Shown: positions 29,358-40,446, numbered from the stretch's first letter. The stretch: 64,000 nucleotides of DNA from Sweltsa coloradensis (GCA_024449915.1 JAMZAV010000640.1:186001-250000); one strand, 5' to 3'. Numbers and translations: made by a program. The notes: generated from the letters alone by a model not told the origin.

Positions 29358-30479
29358 ATAGGGCTGTGGATCTCGGAGTTGTTCTTTTCCTCACTTGTTC
29401 TATGTTGGTCAGTTTGAAGGGGTTTTCTATTTGAAGGGGTAGTTCACTGATTTGTTGATTAACTATGGTTGATGTACATTTCTTGGTACATTTTTTATTC
29501 TTGGTTGGTCAGTTTGAAAGGTTTTTCAATTTGAAGTAGTTATTCATTGTCGTTCATTGTGTGCATTCCAATGTACTTTTTTGTTCTTTATTGGTCAATT
29601 TGAAGGGATGGTTGGCTGCTGGGTTGTTAACTATGATTGTGTACATTTCTAGGGAGTACATTTTTTTGTTCTTGGTTGGTCAGTTTGAAAGGTTTTTCAT
29701 TTTGAAGAAGTCATTTGTTGAGGGTCATTAGTAAATTCCTAACCTAAAATAAGGTTTAAAATCTTTTCTATAAAGTTGACGGTTTGAAGGGGTTGTCAAT
29801 CTTGTCTTCAACTTGCTGGTTTGACTACTTTTTGATGGTGTATGATATTTCTTCTGTGGGATGATAGATTTGGAATAGTTTATTGTGGAGTGGAAAATGA
29901 ATAAATAGACATTTTCATAAAGATTCTTGGAAATTGGTGTTGCTGAAGTTGATAAATACTAGCACATTTTAATAAGGTTGTTCATAATTTCCAATTTGAA
30001 AGATTTTAAGTTGATGATATTATTTAATTGGTGTTTTTGTTTTTTTTAATGGAGTAAATAATTTAATATAGTGTTTCAATGGTTGCAGGAGTTAATATCA
30101 AAAATAAATAATTTCCATTACTTCAAATAATTTATTTTTGGAAGGGGTATTGTAAACAGCCTTTCAATTGTTGAGTAATTAATTTTGTTAGTGATTGTCA
30201 ATGGAGGTAGTTGGAACATTCAATGAGTTCTAAATTTTGGGTTGCTTGAATTTTATGATATTGTATATTAAAGTCATGGGTAGCGGTAAAAGAACAAAGT
30301 GTGATCTAGTTTGTTTAGATTTTTGTGGAATAAGCTGATGTTCAGATTTGTCATTGTCCAGAGGATTATTGTATTGTTATCAGATTTTGAAGCAGGATTA
30401 AGAAATCCTTTATTTGGTGCTTTCAAGCATTATAAATGTTGAAAAATTTCAAGAAATTGTTCAAAATTTGAAGGGGTAT
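29358..30479 (+). repeat. non-coding tail with reiterated TTTGAAGGGG motifs
   Basis: No open frame. TTTGAAGGGG or close variants (TTTGAAAGG, TTTGAAGGGA) recur about ten times, often near TTGGTCAG(T)TTG. The last copy at ~30470 is the probable polypurine tract of the element. Confidence 0.65.
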
Positions 30480-31282
30480 TGTAAAGTACCAGTCTCTTAA
30501 ATCTAAAACTTGGTAAAAGTAATTAAGATCCAGTAGGCAGTGACTTCTTAAAATGTATAAAATGATTCTAGTAGGCAGTGACTTCTTAAAATGTATAAAA
30601 GGTTTCAAGTAGGCAGTGATTGAGTAGTTTGTTTACATTTATAACCAAGTTTCAGAAGGCTGTATTTTCACTTATGGTAAAATAATTATATTATTTAAAG
30701 TTTTAATAATGTTCTGATAATGATTATTAAAGGTAAATACAGCAAATTTAAATTTATAAAAAATAAGTAAATATTAAAAAGTGTTTTATGTGATATGTAA
30801 AAAAGATACAAAAATCTAGAACTTTGAAACAATGAATTTGACCAGGAACAGAATGGCCATCTTGGATGCTACTTGAATCGAGTTAGGTCAAGGAGTTTTT
30901 GCTCTAGTAAAAAAAAGCAGAAGTGATTCATTTTAAAACTAATTTCAATTATAAGTTTATGTGTCTGCAACTTGGCACCTATAAATATACTTTTAAGAAG
31001 ATTTCAAGAGAAGAGAAGTAAGAAGATTAGAAGTATAAGGACTCACAAGAGAAGACTACAGATGGGTGAAAAATCATACTCAAACACAACAGCCAAAGAA
31101 GGTCGTATGATATAAACTTTTAATGTCCAATGTGGTCGTTATCAAGCAGATCAATTTCACTAAATAATTGCTGTAGTATTATTATGTGGTTTAAAAATAA
31201 ATGTCTAATTATGTGTTAATTTGTATGCCAAGTGTGTTGCTCATTGACTGTGTAGGCTAGCCGAGGTGGATGAGATTTACTA
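30480..31282 (+). repeat. 3' LTR of the gag-only element
   Basis: Same ends and order as 25280-26986, with the uninterrupted GGAACAGAATGGCC site. Near its start a ~36-bp unit ending AATGTATAAAA is duplicated, which is not so in the 5' LTR. TATA box at ~30979. Confidence 0.85.
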
Positions 31283-31871
31283 TTAGTGGGTTCTCTTATC
31301 ATGATATTATTTGTGGATCCCGTGTGCAATTTTGTGATAGAGTATTGAGAGTGGTATCATTTTTTCCTTGTGGAGTACTGATTCAGAAAAGTGATGGTGG
31401 GGATCTGGGACACGCGACTGGAAGACTGGAAGGGGTGAGGGGTGGGGGTTAAAATGTCGAAATTTTGTAAATATAATCAAATATTTTTCTCATTTTTTCT
31501 ACAATTCTAAATTGTTTTAATTATTTTTAGCTTTTTAACATTATATTTAACAAATATATTTCAATAAATCATTAAATTGACCGCCATATTGGATTCAAAA
31601 TGGCGGAAATAATTATTTCTTAAAATTCCGCACATATTCGTGTGGGATATCAGATTAAAGGTATTTAACTTCTCAATATGGATAAGAGAACTGTTTCATG
31701 GTCATAGTTATCACTAAAAGTACCAATATCGACATTGATTTGACTTTGTATTTGTTCCATATGATATTTGTAACCTGTTCCCTGTTATTGTATTTATATT
31801 TTATGTGTTTCATGAGGGCTGTGCCCATTTAGATTTGTTTGGCTGTGACTGTGAATGTTTTGGTTTTGTTG
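31283..31871. other. no recognised gene
   Basis: Unique AT-rich flank of the LTR element. 31577-31615 has a short CCGCCATATTGGATTC ... AAATGGCGG inverted pair. No supported coding sequence. Confidence 0.4.
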
Positions 31872-32440
31872 GATGAGCGAAGCGAAGACTTCAATTTCAC
31901 TGACCCCCCCAAAAAATTAGCTCGGGTGTTTTTTTGTTTTGTTTTGTTTGTATTTTTGTCTGTTTGTTTGCTCTTTACCGGGCAAACGGCATATGGGACC
32001 TTGATGAAAATTGGAGGGCACTTCGAAATCTCTGAACTTAGACCTGCCACGTTTTTGGGTACAATCGAAGAAATATTTCTCATGAATATTGTTCTTGCGA
32101 TTTTTTTCGATTTTTAGTGCAATATATTCGTGACATTTGGGCCGATTCTGACCAAACGGTTTTGGCTACAAGGTTCATATTTTACATGGATATTAAGGTT
32201 ATGGTGGTGTAGTATCTTTTGAATGAAAAAGTTGGAAAGGTTAGCCAGAATCCATAGAAATAAAGGTTTTAAAATAAGATTTTTGAGGTAGGCCTATATA
32301 ATAACAATTACCACAAGTTACAATAGAAACTTGACAGCATTCACCTACAATGCGTTCAAAAAGCACTTGCAAAAGTAAAGAGATCCCACGCAAATTAAAA
32401 CTTTCAAAAAAGCTCATCCATCAACGCGACTAAAAAAAGA
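31872..32440 (-). repeat. 'GGATGAGCG' repeat family, copy 2
   Basis: It starts TTGGATGAGCGAAGCGAAGA, contains GGGCAAACGGCATATG and CTTCGAAATCTCTGAACTTA, and ends with AGCTCATCCATCAACGCGAC, the complement of the other terminus of the family (GCGTTGTTGGATGAGC). So this copy appears to keep both ends. Confidence 0.6.
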
Positions 32441-32753
32441 GCGTTCGCGAAGCGGCCTGGTTTATGGGATTGTTAAAGAAAGAAGTGAAGGTTTTGTTGG
32501 CTGTGAAGTGAGATTGTTCTGCTTGGAGATGGGGGTCGGTCTACGTATCTTGAAAAGCACAGATAACATGTTTGGTGCTTCTTCATGTAATAATTTGTAG
32601 GATAAAATAAACTTCTTCTTTAATCCTCCTACCTACCTATTATACGTGTAGCTATTTGCATTCTCTTAAAAATAGCCATGATAGATAGATAGATAGTACT
32701 TTATTTGTTGTTTAAATACATACAGAAACATGTAGGTAACCTAACAACAAATA

Positions 32754-32792
32754 GGCGAGGTTCAATCCAACACGATTGTTCTTCCACCTAAG
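32754..32792 (-). promoter_or_regulatory. LINE 3' UTR stem-loop, copy 2
   Basis: On the minus strand: TTAGGTGGAAGAA, the stem CAATC-GTGTTG-GATTG, then AACCTCGCC. The stem is identical to copy 1 and the loop is different, as expected if pairing is what is conserved. Confidence 0.65.
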
Positions 32793-32942
32793 CCATATAC
32801 ATACATAGAAATTTAACATTAATTATTTAAAGACATTTTACATTTTTTACAACAAAAGATAATATATACATGAAGAGAGTAGTTATATAAAAATATAGTA
32901 CATATAAATGTAGTATCAATAAAACATTTTCTCAATGTTACA

Positions 32943-35910
32943 CTAGCCAAGCCCTAGTACATATTCCGTTAACTTGTAATAGCAGCCTTCAATGAGGTAT
33001 GTTTTAAGGTTCCTACTAAAGGTGTGTATAGATTTAATATTTTTTATTTCATTAGGTAGGGCATTGAACATCTTTATGCTATTATTATGAGGGCTTCTCT
33101 GTGCCATACTAGTGTTGCAGCTGTTTATGTGTAGATTAGAAGCGCTTCTAGTTTGATAAGAGTGCACATCACTATTTAGGGTGAAATTTTTGGCATTTCT
33201 TTTTACTTGCATGATACTGGTATGGATGTAGATACCTGGTACTGTTAAAATATGCAGCCTCTTAAAGATTGGTTTACAGGATGTTCTTGGCCCTACACCT
33301 ACTATGGCTCTGACTATCCTTTTTTGCTGAAGTAATACTCTATTTACTGTTGAACAATTTCCCCAGATCAGTATACCATATTTCAGAATAGAGTACACAT
33401 AACCATAGTATGTTGAAAGGATAGCCTTTTGGTCTCAAAGATGGCGTATTTGGCGAAAGGCATAGCTTATAGATTTAAGTTTCCCACATATAACATCTAT
33501 TTGACTGTTCCATTTGAGGCCTTGGTCAATTTCTATACCAAGTGACTTGATAGAGATGGACAAATTTACCTTGCAACTATTTTCAATACTTATTATGTTA
33601 TCATTTTTGCTATGGCTAGCAGCAAATACAAGTACGTAGAATAATTTTAGTTTTATCCATATTCATTACAAGTTTATTTAATCTGAAATAATGGTCCATC
33701 TGTATCATCACCTCTTTCAGCAAGCAGATTAATTCATTTATTGAGTAAGCCATGAGTAGCACTGATATATCATCTGCATACATAGTAATTTTAATTTTAG
33801 TTATGACGTTTATCAGATACAGACTAAAATCATTTGTAAATAGAATGTAGAATAGGGGCCCAAGCACAGAACCTTGAGGCACCCCTACCTTAACTTGTAA
33901 CTTTTCAGATTTTTTACTAGATGACACATTTCCCGACTTGTATCTAGTTTCCACATATTGAGTCCTATTTGACAGATAGGATTTGATCCAATCGTGGCAT
34001 TTACCACGAATCCCATACATACTAAGTTTATTAAGTAGCAAAGTATGGTCAATGCAATCAAATGCCTTACTTAAGTCTACAAAAATTCCAGCAGTTAACC
34101 TACCCTTGTCGAGGGACTGGTAAATTTCATTTACAAAGTCTTGTAAGGCCGTTTCAGTTGAATGCTTTGCTCTAAAACCATGTTGATTTTTCATAATGAT
34201 GTTGAACTTATCAGTGGAAGCTACTAGTCTAGCATGCATTGCAAGTTCAACAACTTTAGAGAAAGCTGACAAGGGATATGGGCCTATAGTTTTTAGTTTC
34301 CTGATGATCACCTTTTTTATAGATGGGGAAACACGTGCCTCTTTTAACAATTCCGGAAAGACCCCTTCTTCAAATGACCTGTTAATTAAAAAGCACAATG
34401 GAGCTGCAAGGTGCATTTTAATTTTTTTTTAGTATACTACATGGAAAATCATCAGGGCCATATGAATTTTTATTTGCAAGGTTGCTGATTATTTCAAGTA
34501 TTTCTGACTCTGTGACGTTACTTAGAAATACGGAGTTGCTAATACCCTGGGTTAGCACCTCTTTACAATAAATAGGGGGGATTTGCGCTTGTATTGCTAG
34601 AGCAGCATTTGTGAAGTACTGATTGAATTCATTAGCCACTTCAAGAGGGTTTGACGTAATGTGCCTATCTTCGCATTTTAACCTAATATTTTTAGTTTCT
34701 TTATATTTACTTTTGCCTGTCTCTATTTTTACAATATTCCACATACATTTAGATTTATTTTTAGAGTTGAGGATTTGATTAGAAAGGTGACATTTCTTTA
34801 CTAGACATACTTTATTTCTGTACTTTTTTTCTAAAAAGTCTAAGCCTAGCCCTTGCTTCTTTTTGATTACCCTTATTACTTTTAATTTTTTTATACATTT
34901 TCTTACGGGTTGATTTCATTGATACAAGTTCTGAATCAGGTTTGACCATGCAATTTTTTTTTTTTACCATTGTTAGTCTTTTTAAGAGGAAAACATATGT
35001 TAAAAAGAATTTTAACCTTTGAGATGAAGCATTTGAACATTTCATTTACCTCTGTAGCATTATAAACTTCATTCCATGTCTCTTCAGACAGTGCATATTC
35101 AAAATTACAGATATTTTCATCATTTAATATTCTCCTATAAAAACATTCCTGTTTTTTAAATAGCCTGGGCTTATTTTTGCCTTCCAAGTTAATAAAAAAT
35201 TCTTGAGCTAGGTGATCAGAGAGACATGGTTGGAATACCTTAACACATGTATCAGCCTTATTTAGGTTTGTTACAATGTTGTCAATACATGACCCCTTGC
35301 CCTTACAGACATCCCATCGAGTGACCTCATTTACTAGAGCACTGACTCCATAATTATTAAATAGGTCTATTACATCATTTTTCCTACTGCTACATTTCAG
35401 GAAGTCAATGTTAAAGTCCCCACACATGATGATGGGGATTTTTAAGGTAGTTACCTTAAGCAGGATTTCCTCTAATCTTTCGAGAAACTGATCAAAGCAT
35501 TTCCCTGCAACATCTTTAGGAGATGGTGCTCTGTATATAGCAACAATTCCACAGTCAAATCCCGATTGTCAATTATACGTATGGCTGAAGCTTCTAACAC
35601 CTTCTCAACACTTATTTTATTTACTGATTTGAGCTCTTTAGAGGCACTAGCTAGATAATTCTTAACAAATATGCAAGTACCTCCATTTTTAAATTTAATT
35701 CTACTTATTACACTAACACAAGTGTAACCTTCAATATAAAATGTGTCAAATTCTATTTCTTGCATCCAATGTTCAGTCAAGCACACTATATCAAATTTGG
35801 TTTCATTCAGAAACATTTCAAGTTCATTCCGCTTGTTCCTTAGACATTGAATGTTTAGATGCAAGATTCGAAATCCTATGATACTTTTACTTATGGGGTG
35901 TTGTATTAGT
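32943..35910 (-). pseudogene. LINE ORF2 (endonuclease/RT), broken
   Basis: In minus-strand order: endonuclease blocks (HLNIQCLRNK, TEHWMQE, GDFNIDFLK, SCIDNI, SDH), RT blocks (FSKVVELAMHARL, FVDLSKAFDCIDH, GVPQGSVLGPLFY, catalytic YADD) and a tail with SCKPIFKRLHILTV and YQTRS. These lie in several frames, with breaks near 35450, 34950, 34770, 34417 and 33500. The order is complete, so damage is by small indels rather than deletion. Its first residues overlap the end of ORF1. Confidence 0.85.
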
Positions 35911-37785
35911 GCTGCTAGATACCCGAAAAGGGTGGACTGAGTCGGTTGGGTTTTCTTGCACCAGCGGTAGGTTTATTGGTGTATTTATACTAGAAGAATT
36001 AGTATTAGTATTATTATATTTAGACAAACTTGATGAAGACAGGTCAGTAAGACCACAGCTATCTGTAGCAAGTTGGGTTAGCTGATCTAGTGTCAAGGCC
36101 TCATCTTCATCATCTTCTTTATAGTCTTTATAGCATTGGATCATAGCTGATGTAAGGAGGCCTGCATCCACGGGTGTAAGTCTACTTAAGGGCGTCTTCT
36201 GATCTGAACTTGGACCTATTCGAGTCCCCGTTATTTTGTTTAGATCAAAGTTTGTTGAAGCACTTGGTTGAAATTCCTGCTCCCCTACTGATGGTTCCCT
36301 TCTGAGGTCTGCATGATGTAGTCTCTCTGGCTGACTGACTTTCTTTAATGGTGACCTTTTACATAGTTTGATTGATAATGTGGATTGATATACTAGTTGG
36401 CTAGTTGTACTAACGGTGGTAGAGGTATTTGTGCTGCTGGCAGATGCAACTGGCATAGGTGCCAGACTGGGGGTGGGGTCCCCTTGACCTAATTCCCGGT
36501 CAATTAGGCAGGCTCCTTTTGAGCTAGACGTAGGCTTGGTGTGAGGAGGTGACACCTCCACCACCCGCGGCTGTAAGCCATCCCTTCTTTGTAAGCCAAT
36601 TTCTACTAGGCCTACACTAATCTTTCTAGATATTAAAACTGACAGTTGTTGCTTGCCCTTCAGATTTAGATGTAGCCCATTCTTGGTGAAGTGCTCCCTA
36701 CCTAGATTCTGCATAGGTAACACTTCCACCCCCAACACATTGTCCAGTAGCATGTGAATTTTCGAGTTTACCATTGAAATTCTACCATTCACTCGCTCTC
36801 GGTTGTTTGTGTTTGGATAGTCAAATCTCGGTAGAATTTCACATACTATCACCCTGGGTCCAAAGGGGTACTGGGTTTGGCGTAGGGGTGAGAGGGCGTC
36901 CCTAATGTTATTTATATTGCCTTCAATGTCATTTGCTCCTGCAATGATTATCAACTTGTCATTTACACTTAGCCTAACCAATGTTTGTGCAAGTCCCTCC
37001 GTGACAGCTAGGGCTCCCGCTCCAGGTTTAACCATCGAGTTTACTTTATATCTGCCCCTTTGTCCACACGAAGAATTAAGTTTATCACTTATCAACGATG
37101 CCAAGAATCTCCCGTGACTATCAGCCATAATTGTTATGTTTTGAACCGGGTCGCTCGTGGAGCTTTCATCATCAGTTGGTATCCTATCCTGTGCGATGAC
37201 CGTGGTACTAGCGCTATCGTTGGATATGTTCACGAACTCTGTCATTGCTTCATTCGCGCTTCTTCGCTGCTGCGTTGTTTCTATGGCGGTGGTTACACTA
37301 TTGTCATTACCGTGCATGTCCTTACCTAACCTTACTTTTAGATTCTCAATTTCCCTCTGCATTGATTGAACTTGTAATATTAGCTCCCTGATTTTTAGTT
37401 CACATTCGCATTCATTAAACCTTTTATTTCTTGGATCTACGACAGATAGAATTGAGTTCTCGTTTGTTAGATTTGGCGTGAGGATAGGCCTATTTGGCCA
37501 CCTAGGCCTAGGCCTTGCCTGGGCCTCATCACCATGCCGTAGGCCTACGCAATCACGGCAAAAGTTGCTAGTACCTTGCAAAATTGCACATTTATTATGT
37601 ACCCAATTCGTGCATCGAGAACACTGAAACACAGGACCACTTGTTTTATAGCACACGGAACACTTTTTGTTTGTTTTTGAGTTAAATATTACGGAGCTTC
37701 GTGAACACGACCTTATACCTGCGGCCATCTTGCCGTTTTTTGCCTGCAGGAGATTAGCAGCTTCAGTGTTACAACTCGAACTCAT
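35887..37785 (-). CDS. LINE ORF1: PHD finger plus SGNH esterase-like protein
   Basis: An open 632-codon frame. Residues 42-79 match a PHD finger with the full Cys4-His-Cys3 set (C42, C45, C55, C58, H63, C66, C76, C79). Residues ~215-390 match an SGNH/GDSL hydrolase: MADSHGRFL (nucleophile block), AGANDI, and NGLHLN near the end of the domain. The C-terminal third is Ser/Thr-rich and probably disordered. PHD plus esterase in ORF1p is known for CR1-like LINEs; the protein binds element RNA, and the esterase substrate is not known. The frame is intact although ORF2 is broken. Confidence 0.85.
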   Translation of the reverse strand: MSSSCNTEAANLLQAKNGKMAAGIRSCSRSSVIFNSKTNKKCSVCYKTSGPVFQCSRCTNWVHNKCAILQGTSNFCRDCVGLRHGDEAQARPRPRWPNRPILTPNLTNENSILSVVDPRNKRFNECECELKIRELILQVQSMQREIENLKVRLGKDMHGNDNSVTTAIETTQQRRSANEAMTEFVNISNDSASTTVIAQDRIPTDDESSTSDPVQNITIMADSHGRFLASLISDKLNSSCGQRGRYKVNSMVKPGAGALAVTEGLAQTLVRLSVNDKLIIIAGANDIEGNINNIRDALSPLRQTQYPFGPRVIVCEILPRFDYPNTNNRERVNGRISMVNSKIHMLLDNVLGVEVLPMQNLGREHFTKNGLHLNLKGKQQLSVLISRKISVGLVEIGLQRRDGLQPRVVEVSPPHTKPTSSSKGACLIDRELGQGDPTPSLAPMPVASASSTNTSTTVSTTSQLVYQSTLSIKLCKRSPLKKVSQPERLHHADLRREPSVGEQEFQPSASTNFDLNKITGTRIGPSSDQKTPLSRLTPVDAGLLTSAMIQCYKDYKEDDEDEALTLDQLTQLATDSCGLTDLSSSSLSKYNNTNTNSSSINTPINLPLVQENPTDSVHPFRVSSSTNTTPHK

Positions 37786-38179
37786 AACTGTAGCCCAAAG
37801 TCCAGTGGGACACTGGCGTATCGAGTGTTAACACTAGGTCCGCAACAAACAGACTTATTGTAAATAGGCAGGGTAGGGCCTACCTAAAGGAGAAATACAT
37901 TTAAAAATTGTTTATAATAATAATTAAAATTGAATTAAATTGATATTGCTAGAAAAATTTAATAAAAACCGTTCAGTTCACCATGTGTGTGATAAACACA
38001 CATAGGCCTAAAAGCATAGAAAGACCGGCACTTCTTTGGTTGGTAGCCCCCAACCTTTTAACAATGCGATATTAGAGGAAAAGTAGGTTAGGGGAGGGGG
38101 CGCAATGCATGTTCGTTTTAATGTTTTACAATATTATCATTATTATTATTATTGATACATAGCAATTGTCGTAAAAGTT

Positions 38180-38253
38180 TGCCCTGACTGGGGTTCGAAC
38201 CCAGAACCTCCGGCTTAACGTGCCATAGCTCTGCCAATTAAGCTACCGGGACC
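38180..38253 (-). tRNA. tRNA-like unit, anticodon-position GTT
   Basis: The 74-nt minus-strand sequence has a near-complete cloverleaf: A box TAGCTTAATTGG, B box GGTTCGAACCC, a perfect T stem (CTGGG/CCCAG) and an anticodon loop ACGTTAA that would read Asn. There is a mismatch in the acceptor stem and C instead of U before the anticodon. Being half of an inverted repeat, it is more likely a SINE head or pseudogene than a working tRNA gene. Confidence 0.4.
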
Positions 38254-38370
38254 ACAGATCAAACCTTTACTAATCTGCTATTTGTTGTGACTGTTGACTT
38301 CCATGACATAAATCCAACAGAAGACTGCAATGTAGCTGTCAAATCTGAAAGATCGCAAGGTTTGTTCTGT

Positions 38371-38503
38371 GGTCCCGGTAGCTTAATTGCTCTAATCTGA
38401 AAGATCACATGGATAAATCCAATCTCATCTCATCTCCCATGAGTTGGGCAGAGCTATGGCACGTTAAGCCGGAGGTTCTGGGTTCGAACCCCAGTCGGGG
38501 CAA
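38371..38503 (+). pseudogene. tRNA-like unit interrupted by ~58 bp
   Basis: The same unit on the plus strand: GGTCCCGGTAGCTTAATTG, then an unrelated segment with TCTCATCTCATCTCCCATG, then GGCAGAGCTATGGCACG through the B box to CCAGTCGGGGCA. The insertion falls in the D arm, so this copy cannot fold as a tRNA. Confidence 0.6.
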
Positions 38504-38774
38504 ACTTTTACTACAATTGCAATGAATCAATAGCTATGTCCTTAAAGCAAGCTTTTGCTTAAAAACCTTATATTCATTATTATTATTATTATAATTATTA
38601 TTAAAACATATGCTCTTTGCACCCCTCCCCCCTTCCCCCTAACCTACTTTCCTTCTTGTTAATAAGTTGGGGGCTACCAACCCAAGAAGTACCGAAAGAC
38701 CTAGGCTATTTAATAAGCTAGTCCATAGTCTGCCTTGTACCATTTTAACCATTTGCTTATTGTACTCTTTTCAG

Positions 38775-40317
38775 ACCTGGACAAATGATTAACTATCAGC
38801 TATGGACAGCCAGTATGTTGATGAGGACAGTAATGTGAAGCGCCCCTTACCACCGCCTACCATATATGATCCCCTGCAGCAAGGCCCAGGATGGTTTACC
38901 ACTCCACCATGGGAGAAGGCATCACTTACCGCAAGGCAGCCTACATCAGTCAACTTACCCTCAGACATTTCTTATCAGTCACCTTCGTACAATTCTTACA
39001 CAACCGGACCACTCCTTCCAATTAAACAAGAGTCCAGCGATCCTCTTCATCAAGTGCCTACTAAAGATTTCATCAGTATTTCTGTTAGTGATCTGGAAAC
39101 GGAGGAATCATTTTGTCCAGAGAACTTTCAGTTCGAGAGGGACCCACTGGAACTAGAGCAAAAATGTTTCAAACTAGAATCGTATCCATGCAAAATTGAA
39201 GACGTTTGTGAGAATGACGTTTCTAATCTTCAAAACATATTCGGTGCAGATACAGAACTGAAAACTCTCACAGCAGTGTGTTCTACTGGTCTTGGGGAAT
39301 TAGACATTGCGTGCATACAGAGTAGGCCTACATATGTCATTGATAATGCTCCTGCATGCAGATTGGAAAACAGTCTTCCTGGATCATCCCAACATGATCT
39401 GGACATTTCTCTGTCTTACACAACCGGGCTACTTCTTGGAATTAAGCAAGAGCCCTGCGATCCACAGCACGATATACTTACCGGTTCTCAAGATTTCTTC
39501 AATGTTTCTGCTTACGATACGTCATTTTGTCATGAAAATCTACAGTTTGAGACAGACCCACTGAAGCAAGAGCAAAATTGTTTCAAACTAGAATCACCTC
39601 CGTGCAAGATCGAAACAGCTTGTGAGAGTGACGTTCCTAATCTTCAAACCACACCCAGTGCTGCTACCTATCTACCTTCCAGTAGTGAAATGATAGCTCT
39701 GCCAAACACTAACCTATCAGCCTTACAGCAACAAGAAAATACACATTTCACATCCAACTCTCATGTGTGCAGGCTGGAAATGATTCCTGTGTCGTTACAA
39801 CCTGATATGGATATTCCTCTACATCTTCCCGAAGTGGCTCCTAACATTCCTTGTTGTGAACTCCAGTCTTCTGGTCAAACTATACAAAGTTCCACTGTGA
39901 AGTCATCTTTACTACTTTCTATTGTAACATCCCTGTCGTATCCACCAAGTAAACGTACATTATCTCAAGTTGTCCCACAGCCTGAACTGTCCAACCTGTT
40001 GATGCGACCGTGTTATGTTCGTCTTGAAAGACTACACGTTGTGCCACATCAATGGGAGTTGAGCGTTGCCTCGAGCGTGACTTTCAGACCAGATGTTCCC
40101 GAGCCATGGGCCCATGATACTTTCCCTAGCGGCAGAGCATCGTCAACCTCAAAACCGAGCAACACTAAACAGCAATCACCCACTGACAACAATCAAGTGA
40201 ATCAACCTCTTTCAAAAAGGACCAAGAAACGGAAGCCTTTGAAACAGCCATCTCCAAGATTACCACATATGGTTGCAGGGAATAAACAATCTCACAGTTT
40301 GGTTGCCCAGATGAATG
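38775..40317 (+). CDS. large N-terminal exon, zinc-finger gene copy B
   Basis: The acceptor CTCTTTTCAG ends at 38774; ATG at 38802 opens 505 codons to donor GAATG|GTAATA in phase 1. A short upstream ATG at 38785 is out of frame. The protein is acidic, Ser/Pro/Gln-rich and has no catalytic domain. A ~137-residue block occurs twice (around residues 66-205 and 205-340), each with SYTTGxLLxIKQE, FCxENxQFExDPL, QxCFKLES and PCKIE. IKQE, FKLE and CKIE fit the sumoylation consensus. The end is basic (KRTKKRK). The final 54 codons match the copy A exon at 1-161. It would be the regulatory N-terminus of a nuclear zinc-finger protein; whether it splices to the damaged fingers at 51.6 kb is unknown. Confidence 0.8.
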
Positions 40318-40446
40318 GTAATAGTCTCACGTTGTGCTATTCATTATTTTCAATATTTTTTACACTGTTAAATGTTTTCTTCATGTAGGTTACCGTCAGC
40401 TTATATATCCTTATCATGTTTAGCTCAAAGAAAATACTTCTAGAGG

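Larger units (their letters stand above)
26987..30479 (+). mobile_element. internal region of the gag-only LTR element
   Basis: Between the LTRs lie a ~160-bp leader (with CAATTTGGCAGCCCAACG), a broken gag-like gene (27149-29357) and an AT-rich non-coding tail. No protease, RT, integrase or RNase H motif is present, so the element must have depended on another element's enzymes. A purine run (TTTGAAGGGG, ~30470) just before the 3' LTR fits a polypurine tract. Confidence 0.8.
32683..37860 (-). mobile_element. near full-length CR1-group LINE (ORF1 + ORF2)
   Basis: On the minus strand it runs from upstream of ORF1 (37785) through ORF2 to a 3' UTR ending in a (CTAT)n tail at 32683-32700. ORF1 carries PHD and esterase-like domains and ORF2 an APE endonuclease and RT, the arrangement described for CR1-like LINEs. 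Its 3' UTR shares a stem-loop with the LINE at 19-22.5 kb. 5' end approximate. Confidence 0.85.
38020..38700. repeat. long inverted repeat containing two tRNA-like modules
   Basis: The left arm (38020-38255) and right arm (38370-38700) are inverted copies: GTTGGTAGCCCCCAAC, GGAAAAGTAGGTTAGGGG, an (ATT)n run and a tRNA-like unit in each. The centre repeats AATCTGAAAGATC. A transcript would fold into a long hairpin. It lies immediately upstream of the acceptor of the copy B exon. Confidence 0.7.
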
